Source of the DNA: JAPOXR01 sp965116115
GTDB lineage: Bacteria; Pseudomonadota; Alphaproteobacteria; Rhodobacterales; Rhodobacteraceae
Reading direction: 5' to 3'
Length of the DNA: 64,000 nt
Assembly: GCA_965116115.1 (NCBI GenBank)
Contig: OZ220486.1
Span: 248,001 to 312,000, forward strand
A model generated the notes under the pieces. The model was not told the origin of the DNA, made no database searches, and worked only from the letters and a program-made list of their open reading frames with translations. Shown here piece by piece: positions 51,649 to 62,145 of the stretch; positions within the stretch are counted from its first letter, which is position 1; each line of letters begins with the position of its first letter. A program made the translations under genes and the position numbers.

Positions 51649-54458
51649 GCCGACCATTCCTTGCCGTAAAGCAGAGTCCGGGGTTTCGCCTCCATGCCGG
51701 GCGGCTCTTCCAGTCCCGGAAATTTCGGCGATGCGCCGCTCTCGTCCGGATCCGCCGGCCGCAGCCGCACCTTCAGGTCGAACCACGCCGCTTGTCCAGT
51801 GACCGGGTCGGCATTCGCCAGATCGCCGGCTTCGCCGCGTTCGGGAATCAAATGATTCAGCAGAAATCCGTTCTTCACCTCCGGCGCATCATCGTCCAGC
51901 CGCCAGGCGCCGCTCCGTTTTTCTATGGCATTCCAGGTCCAGACGGTCTTTGGATTGACCGCGCGCATCCTCCGCACCCGCACCCGGATACTGGAAATCC
52001 GGGATTCCACCCATGCCCAGCCGCCGTCCTCCAGACCGGCCTCGTCGCACACGGAGTCCGGGACGTAGAGACAGTTCTCAGCGTGTATCTGACGCAGCCA
52101 CGGATTCTGCGAACCCCACGAATGGTACATGGCCATCGGCCGCTGCGTGATCGCGTGCAGCGGGAACTCGGACCGGCCCGCGCCGGGCAGCGGATTCCAG
52201 GCGGGCAACGGATCGAAATTCTCCAGAATGCGGCTGCGGAACCGTTCCGGCGGCTGCCTTTCGCCATGCCCCATCGCTGAGAGCTGGAAGCGGCGCAGCG
52301 GTTCGGACCAGAGCTGCAGCAGATACGGACATGGTTTGTCGTACAGACCTTTCCGCACCGCCCAGTCCTGATACGCGGCATTCAGATGTTTGAAAAATTT
52401 GGCGTCTTCAGGCAGTTCTTCAGTCCAGAAACCGCCGGCTTCAATATATCTGTCGAGCTGGTCCGGATTAGGCTGTCCGCGCCCCGATTCTTCTCCGTTC
52501 CGCCCGCGCCAGCCCGCCAGAGGGCCGACGCCGGGCCGGACTTCACGCAGAGCCATATATTCCGCGTAACTGTTCCATTTGGGTGATCCGCTCTCGTCGG
52601 TGAATCCGGGCAGCTTCAGACGGTTGCCGAGATCAATGAGAACATCTTGAAACGGCCTCGTATCTCCGCGCGCCGCGACAACGGGGTGACGGATCGCATC
52701 GGCAATCTGGTCCGGCTCGCCGATCGGACGGTCAAGAAGGGAGATGCAGTCGTACCGTTCGAAATAACTGGTGTCCGGCAGGACCAGATCCGCATAGGCG
52801 ACGGTTTCGGACAAAAACGTGTCGGCGACGATGATCCGCGGAATCAGATAACTGCCTTTCCGGTCTTTGGCGGTCAGGGCATGCATGGCTCCTTGCGTGT
52901 TCATCGACGAATTCCACGCCATGTTCGCCATGAAGAGGAAAAGGACATCGATGGGACAGGGGTCGCGCGCGGCGGCATTGGGGATGACGGCGTGCATCAT
53001 GCCATGCGCCGCCAGCGGCGCCTCCCACGAAAATGCCTTATCCAGCCGAACCGCCTCTCCCCGTTCGTCGACCAGCAGATCTTCGGGACCCAGAGGATAT
53101 CCAAGCGGCATTCCCGAGAGCGGCGTCCCGTTCCGCTGCGGCTTTCCCGGCCTGCCGTGAGCCTCCGCGGGTTTCGGATAGGGCGGCTTGAACCGCATGC
53201 CGCCCGGACAGTCGACGGCGCCCAGAAGCATCTGCAGGAGATGCAGCGCGCGGCAGGTCTGAAAACCGTTGGCATGCGCCGAAATTCCGCGCATCGCGTG
53301 AACGGCCACCGGACGCGCCACGCATATATCGTGAACCTTGCCCGTAATATCCCGCCAAGGGATATTCAGTTCGAAGGATTCCTCAAAAGCGGCGCGGGCG
53401 ATGTCGGCGGCGAGACCCCGGATGCGGTCCGCGGGCACGCCCGTGACAGCGGCAGCCGATTCAGGGCTGTACTCATCCGCGAGGTATTTCTCGACCGCCA
53501 GCGAGAAGACCGTGCGGGCCGCGGCGCCGTTTTCAAGCGCGGTATCACGTCCCAGCGCGGGCGCGATGCCCGGCGTATCGAAAGGTTTGATTTCGCCGCT
53601 GGACATATCGGTGACCAAGGGTTTTCCATCCTCGCCGCGTGCGAAAAGCCCTGATTGTTCAGCCGGTCCCAGGCGCACCAGCCATGCCGCGTTCGTGCGC
53701 GCCCTCAGAGCTTCGGCATCGAACTTCCGTGTCCGGATCAGTTCGCCGACGATGGAAAGAACAAGCATGCCGTCGGTGCCCGGGGTGATGCCGATCCAGC
53801 TGTCGGCGATTGCGGAATAACCCGTGCGGACGGGATTGACGGAGATAATCCGGGCGCCCCGGCGCCGCATCTTTGAGAGTCCTATCTTGATCGGGTTCGA
53901 GTCGTGATCCTCGGCGACGCCGAAAAGCAGAAGCATCCGGGCCCGTTCCCAGTCCGGCTGGGCGAATTCCCAAAAAGACCCGCCGACCGAATAGATGCCG
54001 GCGGCGGCCATGTTGACCGAACAAAATCCGCCATGCGCGGCATGGTTCGGCGTCCCGTACTGCTGCGCCCACCAGCCGGTCAGAGCTTGGCTTTGGTCCC
54101 TGCCGGTAAAGAATGCCAGCCGCGAAGCGTCGCGTTTCCTGGTTTCAGCCAGCCATCCGGCTGCGGTCTCCAGAGCCTCGTCCCAAGTGATCTTTTCGAA
54201 TTGGCCGGTGCCGCGCGGTCCCGTTCTTCTGAGGGGGGATTGAAGCCGCGCCGGCGATTCATGGTGCAGCATGCCTGCCGACCCCTTGGCGCACAGAACG
54301 CCTTTGTTCACAGGATGGTCGCGATTGCCTTGGATATACCGGATACGCCCTTCCCGGAGATGGACATCAACTCCGCACCGGCAGGCGCACATATAGCAAG
54401 TGGTTTTCCTGATGTCGTCGGATACGTGCGGCGACAGATTCAACTCAGATATGTTCAT
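51645..54458 (-). CDS. soeA: Sulfite dehydrogenase (quinone) molybdopterin subunit
   Basis: SoeA oxidises sulfite to sulfate in the cytoplasm. The 937-residue protein has an N-terminal 4Fe-4S motif (Cys 21, 24, 28 in CYMCACRCGV and Cys 56 in GVLCAKGSAGM). Molybdopterin-binding segments follow, such as FTGRDQSQALTGWWAQQYGT, HGGFCSVNMAAAGIYSVGG and GVAEDHDSNPIKIG, which are characteristic of the SoeA branch rather than DmsA or PhsA. The C-terminal molybdopterin-dinucleotide domain has HAITQRPMAMYHSWGSQNPW. There is no twin-arginine signal, as known for SoeABC. A related polysulfide or thiosulfate reductase is the main alternative. Confidence 0.82.
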   Translation of the reverse strand: MNISELNLSPHVSDDIRKTTCYMCACRCGVDVHLREGRIRYIQGNRDHPVNKGVLCAKGSAGMLHHESPARLQSPLRRTGPRGTGQFEKITWDEALETAAGWLAETRKRDASRLAFFTGRDQSQALTGWWAQQYGTPNHAAHGGFCSVNMAAAGIYSVGGSFWEFAQPDWERARMLLLFGVAEDHDSNPIKIGLSKMRRRGARIISVNPVRTGYSAIADSWIGITPGTDGMLVLSIVGELIRTRKFDAEALRARTNAAWLVRLGPAEQSGLFARGEDGKPLVTDMSSGEIKPFDTPGIAPALGRDTALENGAAARTVFSLAVEKYLADEYSPESAAAVTGVPADRIRGLAADIARAAFEESFELNIPWRDITGKVHDICVARPVAVHAMRGISAHANGFQTCRALHLLQMLLGAVDCPGGMRFKPPYPKPAEAHGRPGKPQRNGTPLSGMPLGYPLGPEDLLVDERGEAVRLDKAFSWEAPLAAHGMMHAVIPNAAARDPCPIDVLFLFMANMAWNSSMNTQGAMHALTAKDRKGSYLIPRIIVADTFLSETVAYADLVLPDTSYFERYDCISLLDRPIGEPDQIADAIRHPVVAARGDTRPFQDVLIDLGNRLKLPGFTDESGSPKWNSYAEYMALREVRPGVGPLAGWRGRNGEESGRGQPNPDQLDRYIEAGGFWTEELPEDAKFFKHLNAAYQDWAVRKGLYDKPCPYLLQLWSEPLRRFQLSAMGHGERQPPERFRSRILENFDPLPAWNPLPGAGRSEFPLHAITQRPMAMYHSWGSQNPWLRQIHAENCLYVPDSVCDEAGLEDGGWAWVESRISSIRVRVRRMRAVNPKTVWTWNAIEKRSGAWRLDDDAPEVKNGFLLNHLIPERGEAGDLANADPVTGQAAWFDLKVRLRPADPDESGASPKFPGLEEPPGMEAKPRTLLYGKEWSA

Positions 54459-54902
54459 GGAGCAAAATAATCATCGTGGACGCATATCTTTCAGCTGAAT
54501 CCATCTATTGTAAAGAATCGATCTAAATGACAACGGCAATCGCCGTCAGCCATTTGCGATGCCGTTTCAGAGAGCGCGTTGATCTGCCGCAGATCCTGCC
54601 TGCCGGACTGGAAAATTGTCGGAGAACGTCGCAGCACCCTGAAACGGCAGGCTCCGCAAATTCGGCGGAAAACGCTCATGGCGCAAGGCCGCGACCGTGA
54701 CCGGCAGGCTGCGGCGGCATCAAACTTCCGCCGCGGCAGCGCACGACTTGGGGACGACAGGGAATGGTTCTGAAATGCGGACTGCTCCTGTTTCTGAACA
54801 CAGGCCGGCTCCGGGAACCATTCACGGCTCATCGGGGCTTCCGGATGCGAACGTTCCAGTCCCGGACGCCTGACTTCAAGGTCAGCCGATCGTCCGCATC
54901 CG
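54459..54902. other. Intergenic region between soeA and gyrB
   Basis: About 440 bases without a recognisable gene; it must contain the soeABC promoter and the gyrB 3' end region. A long open frame on the minus strand has no family features and unusual composition, so it is not called. Confidence 0.4.
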
Positions 54903-57320
54903 TCAAAGGTCGAGATTTTCAACGCTGAGAGCATTCCGGACGATGAATTCGCGCCGTGGTTCCACCTCTTCTCCCATCAACTGGATGAACAGTTCATTGG
55001 CTTCGGCGACGTCTTCGACGCGGACCTGAACCAGACTTCTTGCGTTTGGATCCAGCGTGGTTTCCCAGAGCTGGCCAGGGTTCATTTCTCCCAGTCCCTT
55101 GTAGCGTTGCAGGGTAAGGCCCCGCTCGCCCTCTTCTTTGACTGCCGCGATCAATTCCGACGGCGTGTTGACGGGGGTCTGCCGGGCCTTTCGTTCGAAC
55201 AGCGCGGTTTCGGCATAAACTTCCTGCAGCGAGCGGGTGAATTCCGCCAGTCTGAGGCTTTGTCTGGAACGCAGAACCGCGCCGCCGAGAGTCTGCACTT
55301 CCTCGACTCCGCGTAGAATCCGGACAAAGCGGAGACCTCCGTCCTGCGTTGGCCGCCCCTGCCAGCCGCGTTCATATTCCCGTGCTGTCATGTTGAGCCG
55401 CGCGGCCACGAGATCGGCTGCCTCCTGCGGATTCGACTGAGCAATGCCGGGCGCGAGGATCCCGGCGATAGCGGAATGTTCCAGAATGGAGCGGGAGCAA
55501 TGCGGAGGAAACGCCTGCAGCAGATTCTTGATGGTTCCGGCCTCGCGCGCGACGCGCATCAGGTCTTCGGCCGCCAGCGATTTTCCTTGCTTGGTATGAA
55601 GCACAGCTCCTTCGATTCCATGTTCGGTCAAATGCTGATCCAGCGCCGGCTGATCTTTGAGATACAGTTCCGACCGACCGCGCTCGATTTTGAACAGCGG
55701 CGGCTGCGCGATGTACAGATATCCATGTTCGATGATTTCCGGCATCTGGCGGAAGAAAAACGTCAGGAGCAGGGTGCGGATATGGGCGCCGTCCACATCC
55801 GCGTCGGTCATGATTATGACTTTGTGATAACGCAGACCGTCAATGTTGAATTCGTCGCGTCCGATTCCGGTTCCAAGGGCCGTGATCAAGGTGCCGATTT
55901 GTTCCGATGACAGCATTTTGTCGATGCGGGCCCGTTCGACATTCAGGATTTTTCCGCGCAGCGGCAGGACCGCCTGGTTGGATCGCGCCCGGCCCTGTTT
56001 GGCCGAACCGCCGGCGGAATCGCCTTCGACAATAAAGAGTTCAGACATCGCCGGATCGCGTTCCTGGCAGTCGGCGAGTTTTCCCGGCAGCGAGGCGATA
56101 TCGAGCGGCGATTTCCTGCGGGTCAGTTCACGCGCTCTCCGGGCCGCCTCCCGGGCCCGGGCGGCGCTGACGATCTTGCCGATGATCTCTTTGGCGAGCC
56201 GGGGATTTTCCTCAAACCATTCGGCAAGGCTCTCTCCGATCAGCGATTCAACTGCCGGGCGGACTTCCGATGACACCAGTTTTTCTTTGGTCTGCGACGA
56301 AAATTTGGGATCCTGAACCTTCACGGAAAGCACACAGGTAAGGCCTTCGCGGGCATCGTCGCCGGTGAAGGAGATTTTTTCTTTCTTCATAACGCCGGAA
56401 GCGTTCGCGTAACTGTTGACAGTCCGGGTGAGCGCCGCCCGGAATCCGGCAAGATGCGCGCCGCCGTCGCGCTGGGGAATGTTGTTGGTGAACGGCAGAA
56501 CGGTTTCGTGGAAACCGTTGTTCCACCAAAGCGCGGCTTCGAGGCTGACGCCGTCGCGTTCGCCGGACACATAGATCGGATCTGTCAGGACGGGCGTGCG
56601 TGAACGGTCAAGGTAGGCCACATATTCGCGCACCCCGCCCTTCGAGCGGAAACGCGATTCAAGATGTTCGGGACTCCGCTCGTCGCGCAGCGTTATCCGG
56701 AGTCCGGAATTCAGAAAAGACAGTTCCCGAAGCCGTTGTTCCAGCGATTTGAACGAATAATTCCGGTCCTTGAACGTATCGACCGATGCAAGAAAAGTAA
56801 CCCGGGTTCCGGTGCGGTTCCCGGCTTCGCCGACAGTTGAGACCGGCTGCGCCGTCTTGCCGTGTTCAAATCTTGCCCGGTGCTCTTTGCCGTCGCGCCA
56901 GATCTCGATCTCCAGCCAGTCTGAAAGGGCATTGACCACCGAAACTCCGACCCCGTGCAGTCCGCCCGAGACTTTGTAACTGTTGGCATCGAACTTCCCG
57001 CCGGCATGGAGATGCGTCATGATCACCTCTGCGGCCGACACGCCCTCTTCGGGGTGAATATCGACCGGAATGCCGCGGCCGTTGTCCGAAACAGACACGC
57101 TTTCATCAGCGTGAATCGTGACCTTGATTTCGTCGGCGTGCCCGGCAAGCGCTTCGTCTATGCTGTTGTCGACAACCTCATAAACCATATGGTGCAGTCC
57201 CGACCCGTCATCGGTGTCACCGATATACATGCCCGGACGTTTCCGCACCGACTCAAGGCCGCGGAGCACGCGTATCGACTCCGCTTTGTATTCTGATCGC
57301 CCGCTCTGATTCTCTGTCAA
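54903..57320 (-). CDS. gyrB: DNA gyrase subunit B
   Basis: GyrB is the ATPase of DNA gyrase, which introduces negative supercoils with GyrA. The 805-residue protein has the GHKL ATPase (VDNSIDEALAGHADEI, DNGRGIPVD, GGLHGVGVSVVNALS), the transducer domain, and the TOPRIM domain with EGDSAGGSAKQGR, PLRGKILNVE and TDADVDGAHIRTLL. The C-terminus has QRYKGLGEMNPGQLWETT. The start appears to be TTG 57320, preceded by CAGGGAAA; no ATG lies between it and the conserved YKAESIRVLRGLESVRKRPG block. It looks intact. Confidence 0.95.
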   Translation of the reverse strand: MTENQSGRSEYKAESIRVLRGLESVRKRPGMYIGDTDDGSGLHHMVYEVVDNSIDEALAGHADEIKVTIHADESVSVSDNGRGIPVDIHPEEGVSAAEVIMTHLHAGGKFDANSYKVSGGLHGVGVSVVNALSDWLEIEIWRDGKEHRARFEHGKTAQPVSTVGEAGNRTGTRVTFLASVDTFKDRNYSFKSLEQRLRELSFLNSGLRITLRDERSPEHLESRFRSKGGVREYVAYLDRSRTPVLTDPIYVSGERDGVSLEAALWWNNGFHETVLPFTNNIPQRDGGAHLAGFRAALTRTVNSYANASGVMKKEKISFTGDDAREGLTCVLSVKVQDPKFSSQTKEKLVSSEVRPAVESLIGESLAEWFEENPRLAKEIIGKIVSAARAREAARRARELTRRKSPLDIASLPGKLADCQERDPAMSELFIVEGDSAGGSAKQGRARSNQAVLPLRGKILNVERARIDKMLSSEQIGTLITALGTGIGRDEFNIDGLRYHKVIIMTDADVDGAHIRTLLLTFFFRQMPEIIEHGYLYIAQPPLFKIERGRSELYLKDQPALDQHLTEHGIEGAVLHTKQGKSLAAEDLMRVAREAGTIKNLLQAFPPHCSRSILEHSAIAGILAPGIAQSNPQEAADLVAARLNMTAREYERGWQGRPTQDGGLRFVRILRGVEEVQTLGGAVLRSRQSLRLAEFTRSLQEVYAETALFERKARQTPVNTPSELIAAVKEEGERGLTLQRYKGLGEMNPGQLWETTLDPNARSLVQVRVEDVAEANELFIQLMGEEVEPRREFIVRNALSVENLDL

Positions 57321-57432
57321 TTTCCCTGCCTTTTTGAATGGTGTCCTCTATACAGGAGAGCGGCGGGACTTCCAATTGCGGGGCGCAATTCAACCGTCCC
57401 TGTCAGCAGCGGCTTCTTCGGCGGGACATGAC

Positions 57433-57960
57433 ATGCGGGACATCAAACTGAGACGGGCGGCGCTGCGCGACCGTCCCAAAATCTACCGTTGGCTTGCCCG
57501 TTCCGATGCCACCGCTGAAATGATGGGGCCGCCGAAATTTCCCGATCATCCGGTGCCGGGTTTCGCTGAATTCTGCGCCGACTACGACGACGCGGCGTTC
57601 TCGGAAGACGGCTGTTTTCAGATTTTCATCATTTCCGTAGACGGTCACGAGGCGGGATCGGTCCAGTTCTGGGTGCAGGAACGGGGAGCGGAACTCGACA
57701 TCTGGATCGCTGACCGGCGGCACTGGTGCGGCGGCATCGGGTCGGAAGCGCTGCGGAGATTGGCGGCGATGCTGGAAAAAAGAGGGGATGTCGACACGCT
57801 TGTCATCCGCCCGTCAGCCCGCAACCGGCGGGCAGTCGCGGCTTACAAAAGGGCCGGTTTCGAAGAATACAGCCCGGACAAACACGCATTGCCCAGAATT
57901 TTCGTGGAAGAAGGTTTGGATTATCATGATGCGGTCGTGCTTGCCCGGCGGTTGCGCTGA
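57433..57960 (+). CDS. GNAT-family N-acetyltransferase
   Basis: The 175-residue protein starts RDIKLRRAALRDRPKIYRWL and has ISVDGHEAGSVQFWV, the acetyl-CoA-binding RRHWCGGIGSEALRRLAAML and the C-terminal PSARNRRAVAAYKRAGFEE. This is a RimJ/RimL- or aminoglycoside-6'-acetyltransferase-like GNAT. The substrate cannot be told. ATG 57433 is used; an earlier in-frame ATG at 57334 would add 33 residues unlike the family. It is divergent from gyrB. Confidence 0.8.
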   Translation: MRDIKLRRAALRDRPKIYRWLARSDATAEMMGPPKFPDHPVPGFAEFCADYDDAAFSEDGCFQIFIISVDGHEAGSVQFWVQERGAELDIWIADRRHWCGGIGSEALRRLAAMLEKRGDVDTLVIRPSARNRRAVAAYKRAGFEEYSPDKHALPRIFVEEGLDYHDAVVLARRLR

Positions 57961-58588
57961 GCATCAGCCGGTACGGGTTCGTGCCCGCGGGCTCAGGCTG
58001 GACGGACCGGGCATTCAGGATCAACAGTCTGTTCCGCAATCGGCCGTCCTGCCGGGAAACTTGGCCGGCGGAAAGACCTTGTCCGGCATCCCGGAAAACT
58101 CCGCAACCGGCTCAGACGGCATCAAACCGCAGTTTCTGCATCCTGCGATTCACTGTGAACGGAAAATTGACGCCAAAAAGCGGCCAGAAAAGATGACGAT
58201 ACATCTTCAAAGTTGTTCACGCGGTCAGGAGTTAAGACAACACGACCGCGAGATGCGCCGAACGCGGAAAGTTCTTGGCGCTTACGAGATCCCGCCCGCG
58301 CTGCGTCGAGTCGAACAGCGGTCCTTCCCGCGAGAGGTTTCAATTCTTCTCCGCGGTCGGCTTGGCAGCCCTGAAAGTGTCGTGTTGATGCTCCGTTGGT
58401 GTTCATGGGTATTGCAGTCGTCGCATTGTGCGGATCCGTTGATAGCGATTCCGCAACGCTCCAAGACCGGTTACCCGGCCAGACCGGAGGCGCCGGTGAT
58501 CGTGATTGCATTTTGATGTCGCTCACAGGTCGATTTCTATATTCGGAAATGCAATAATCGACGGCAGCGGCAGCGACAGGGGCACGAA
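57961..58588. other. Intergenic region without a recognisable gene
   Basis: Over 600 bases with several open frames, none resembling a protein family. No repeat shared with other parts of the window was seen. The pncA promoter should lie near its right end. Confidence 0.4.
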
Positions 58589-59197
58589 ATGGCGAAGAAT
58601 TCCGGTCAAGCCTTGATCGTCATTGATGTTCAGAATGATTTCTGCCCCGGCGGCTCTCTCGCGGTGCCGGACGGCGATGCGGTCGCCGCCGGTATCAACG
58701 AGATCACCAGCGAGTTTGAAATCAGCGTGTTCACGCAGGACTGGCATCCTCAGGGGCATTCGTCATTCGCGTCCAGCCATGACGGCATGTTTCCGTTCAG
58801 GACTGTGAGTCTCAGTTACGGCGATCAGGTGCTGTGGCCTGACCACTGCGTGCAGGGAACTCCCGGAGCGGAATTCCACTCCGGTCTTTCAACGGATTCC
58901 GCCGACATGATTTTGCGGAAGGGTTTCCGAAAGGAACTGGACAGCTATTCGGCGTTTTTCGAAAACGACCGTGAGACACCGACCGGGCTTGAAGGCTACC
59001 TGAGGACGCGCGGCGTGGACAGAATAGCCTGTGTGGGACTGGCCACGGACTTCTGTGTTTATTATTCGGCCATGGATGCGGCGAAGCTCGGCTTCGGTGT
59101 CGAGGTTCTCGAGGATTTCTGCCGGGCGATTGATCTGGATGATTCGCTGGCCATGGCGCGCGAAAACATGAAATCAGCCGGAGTTGCCCTGAAGTGA
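58589..59197 (+). CDS. pncA: Nicotinamidase
   Basis: PncA hydrolyses nicotinamide to nicotinate in NAD salvage; the family also activates pyrazinamide. The 202-residue protein has the catalytic triad Asp 13 (VIDVQNDFCPGGSL), Lys 111 (LRKGF) and Cys 156 (GLATDFCV), and metal ligands Asp 51, His 53 and His 57 (QDWHPQGHSSF). PDHCVQGTPGAEFH is also typical. pncB follows 44 bases downstream, so both salvage steps are encoded together. Confidence 0.92.
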   Translation: MAKNSGQALIVIDVQNDFCPGGSLAVPDGDAVAAGINEITSEFEISVFTQDWHPQGHSSFASSHDGMFPFRTVSLSYGDQVLWPDHCVQGTPGAEFHSGLSTDSADMILRKGFRKELDSYSAFFENDRETPTGLEGYLRTRGVDRIACVGLATDFCVYYSAMDAAKLGFGVEVLEDFCRAIDLDDSLAMARENMKSAGVALK

Positions 59198-59241
59198 GTT
59201 CCTGTTCAAGCCGGCTGAGGGATCGCGACGCGGGTTGAATC

Positions 59242-60546
59242 ATGCATGTGCCGACAGTCGATATCGCGACGCGGGTCTACAACCATAACTGGAAAATCGA
59301 CCCGATCGTCCGGTCATTGATCGACACCGACTTCTACAAATTGCTGATGTGCCAGTTTGTGTGGAGAAATTCTCCGCAGACCCGGGTGACTTTCAAGCTC
59401 GTGAACCGGTCAAAAGAGGTATGTCTGGCGGATCTTATTGATGAGGGCGAACTCAGAGAACAGCTTGAACACATTCGGACACTGCGCCTGTCCCGGGGTG
59501 AATCGACCTGGCTGCGCGGCAACACCTTTTACGGAATCAGGCAGATGTTCCGCCCGGATTTCATGGCATGGTTTGAGAATCTTCAACTGCCGCCGTTCCG
59601 TCTCGCAAAGACCGGCGGTCAGATTGAACTGATTTTTGAAGGCGCCTGGCCGGAAGTCATGCTGTGGGAAATCCCGGCCCTTTCGGTGATCACGGAACTG
59701 CGTTCGCGCGCGGCTCTGCGGCGTCTCGGCCGGTTCAGCCTCCAGGTGCTGTATGCCCGCGCGATGACGCGCGTCTGGGACAAAATCGCCCGCTTGGCTG
59801 AACTGAGCGATCTGCAGGTGGCGGATTTCGGAACCCGGCGAAGACACTCTTATCTTTGGCAGGATTGGTGTGTGCAGGCCATGCGCGAAGGTCTGGGGAA
59901 AAAATTCACCGGCACCTCCAACTGCCTGATCGCGATGCGGAGGGAGGTCGAGGCGATCGGAACCAATGCCCATGAACTGCCGATGGTCTATGCGGCGCTT
60001 GCGGACGGCGATGAGGAATTGCTGAAAGCTCCGTATGCGCTGCTGGAAAAATGGCAAAGCGAGCATCGGGGCAATCTTCGGGTCATATTGTCGGATACGT
60101 TCGGCACGCCGGAGTTTTTGCGCAATGCCCCGGGCTGGCTGGCTTCGTGGACCGGCATAAGGGTGGATTCCGGCGATCCGGTCGAAATGGGGGAGCTCGC
60201 TCTCGCTTGGTGGAAGTCGAGAGGTGAGGATCCCGCGCGGAAACTTCTGATTTTCTCTGACGGGCTTGATGTGGGAGACATAGAAGAGCTGCAGAAGCGG
60301 TTCCACAGGCGGGCGCGCGTCAGTTTCGGCTGGGGGACTCTGCTGACGAATGATTTCCGGGGTCTTGCCGCGAATGATGCCTTGGCGCCGTTTTCTCTCG
60401 TCTGCAAGGTGACGGAAGCTGATGGCCGGCCGACAGTCAAGCTTTCAGACAATCCGCTGAAGTCTCTGGGGCCGGCGGAAGAAGTTGGACGTTACCGACG
60501 CGTGTTCGGCGTCGGACGGCAGACCGAGCGCAAACTGATCGTGTGA
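59242..60546 (+). CDS. pncB: Nicotinate phosphoribosyltransferase
   Basis: PncB joins nicotinate to phosphoribosyl pyrophosphate, with ATP hydrolysis, to give nicotinate mononucleotide. The 434-residue protein has DTDFYKLLMCQFVW at the N-terminus, FGTRRRHSYLWQDWCVQAM, FTGTSNCLIA, the autophosphorylated-His region IGTNAHELPMVY (His near 244), and GIRVDSGDPVEMGE with FGWGTLLTND for phosphoribosyl binding. Length and motifs are normal. Confidence 0.92.
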   Translation: MHVPTVDIATRVYNHNWKIDPIVRSLIDTDFYKLLMCQFVWRNSPQTRVTFKLVNRSKEVCLADLIDEGELREQLEHIRTLRLSRGESTWLRGNTFYGIRQMFRPDFMAWFENLQLPPFRLAKTGGQIELIFEGAWPEVMLWEIPALSVITELRSRAALRRLGRFSLQVLYARAMTRVWDKIARLAELSDLQVADFGTRRRHSYLWQDWCVQAMREGLGKKFTGTSNCLIAMRREVEAIGTNAHELPMVYAALADGDEELLKAPYALLEKWQSEHRGNLRVILSDTFGTPEFLRNAPGWLASWTGIRVDSGDPVEMGELALAWWKSRGEDPARKLLIFSDGLDVGDIEELQKRFHRRARVSFGWGTLLTNDFRGLAANDALAPFSLVCKVTEADGRPTVKLSDNPLKSLGPAEEVGRYRRVFGVGRQTERKLIV

Positions 60547-61321
60547 TAATCGGCGTTCGGTCCGTCGGCCATGATGTGTCTTGAATTGAGGAATGCCGTC
60601 GCCTTATGTTTCGCGTTCTGACCGCGGCTGGAGACGCGGATTTACGCACCAAACCTGTTTGCGGCAGAGTGCGATTCTCCAGAATCCAAAAATTCCGGGT
60701 TAAGGGTCAAGCGGAAATATCGGCTTGACGCGATGGTTCCCGCATGATTCTATCGCTGGCGGCAAAACGCAAAAAGCCGGAACCGGGATTGCGATCGGCT
60801 TCGGAATCGGCTATGTCAATCCATCAGCATGATGTCATGCGCATGGTCTCTGCACTTGAGAGTTAGATCCATAATGCTGTATGCAGTATGTAAGTCCACT
60901 TGAATCTTGAATCACGATGTGTATTCTACATTTGGTATGTGAAATCGACTTTAGGAACAAACTCTGAGACGGGATCCGGGGTTACGATGAGAACGATGGG
61001 CGACATTGCGCTGGTTGACATGGGCGGTCTGCTACCCCCCCCCGGAAAGTTCCCGGCGCAGGAGGGAGGCAGTCCGGCGTCCACCGCACTGAGTGCGGTT
61101 CCCGTCGCCGTCCTTCTGTCAACGTGATCCACGCGGGCGCGGAAAGTGTCCGTTATCACCGCTGCAGCAGGCGGCGGACGAAGGTGAGGATAACAGCGGC
61201 GGCTAAGTTGCGCGTCCGCTTGTCAAAGAGGGGCGCGACCCGCCGGAACTCTTTAAGATTCTTCCGAAGAAACGCTCAATTACATTGCGCGCTTCGCATA
61301 GGCGGCTGCATCCGGCGGCCG
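60547..61321. other. Intergenic region with a dispersed repeat and a C9 tract
   Basis: No gene is recognisable. The repeat at 60868-60960 matches 46878-46929. A run of nine C lies at 61035-61043. The right end passes into IS5-like debris. Confidence 0.4.
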
Positions 61322-61910
61322 CTACCGCCTGCGGTTCGGCTCAGACGGAATGACGGCCCGGCAGCTGACTTCCACCGCCCGCTTGAGAACGGCGTCAGCA
61401 TCGTAAGCCTTGTCGGCGATCAGGACGCAGCCGGTTTCAAGACCGTCAAGAAGGGCCTCCGCCCCGGCGCAGTCCGCCCTTGCCGCCGACCATGGCATGG
61501 ATCTTCGCCGTCCGCCGCGCCGGGAGCGCCCGACCTCCCGCGGCTCACTGTCCCCGAGCAACCCGGCGGCACAGCGGTGAGTACGGACCGTCGACGAGTC
61601 GATCATCCGGCTCCGCGGCTCCTGATCGCCGTCCTCTTTTTCATCCGCTTCTTCAAGCCTTTGAAGATCATCAAGATATTCTTATCAGGCCCGGCTTGCT
61701 CCGTCGGTCACAGCGGTAACAGCAGACCGTATCCGGTCCTTAACGCTCGGGCATATTCCGCTGCGGCGTGCCGGTGCGCGGCACGAAGAATATATACCGG
61801 CTGTCACCTTGCGGTCGTCCCTGCGCCGGGGGTTTGGCAAACCTTACGGCATCACGCTCTCCAGCCGCTGCTGTTGATAATCCGTCATGTCATGCCGGCT
61901 GCCTGTTATT
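61322..61910 (-). pseudogene. Decayed IS5-family transposase
   Basis: From the start MTDYQQQRLESVMP the frame hits TAA where the relative at 15252 has AAA. Later pieces give SRMIDSSTVRTHRCAAG (first catalytic Asp) and GLETGCVLIADKAYDADAVL, the second Asp region that is missing in the other copy, then RAVIPSEPNRRR. Frameshifts lie between the pieces. Around 61930-61960 is the shared IS end GCGCGGCACTGTGCCGC. Confidence 0.75.
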
Positions 61911-62145
61911 GCAAATTTCCTTTGCGTTCTCTCACCGCAGTTTGCGCGGCACTGTGCCGCGACTTGGTCGCACAACGCTGTTCCGGAATCCGCCGCCGGG
62001 ACTCCCGCGGTAACGGGTTTAGCGAATTCCGTCATATTACGGCCTCCTCCCTCAAGCGATGCGATCTGGAGTTTATCTTGAGATTCGCAAACGGCGCAAA
62101 TGCCTCAGATTTTGCGCGAATTCCACATCCACATAGGAGACTATC

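Noticed and set aside
54491..54934. 147-residue minus-strand open frame between soeA and gyrB
   Set aside because: It overlaps the end of gyrB, has no ribosome site that stands out and no recognisable domain.
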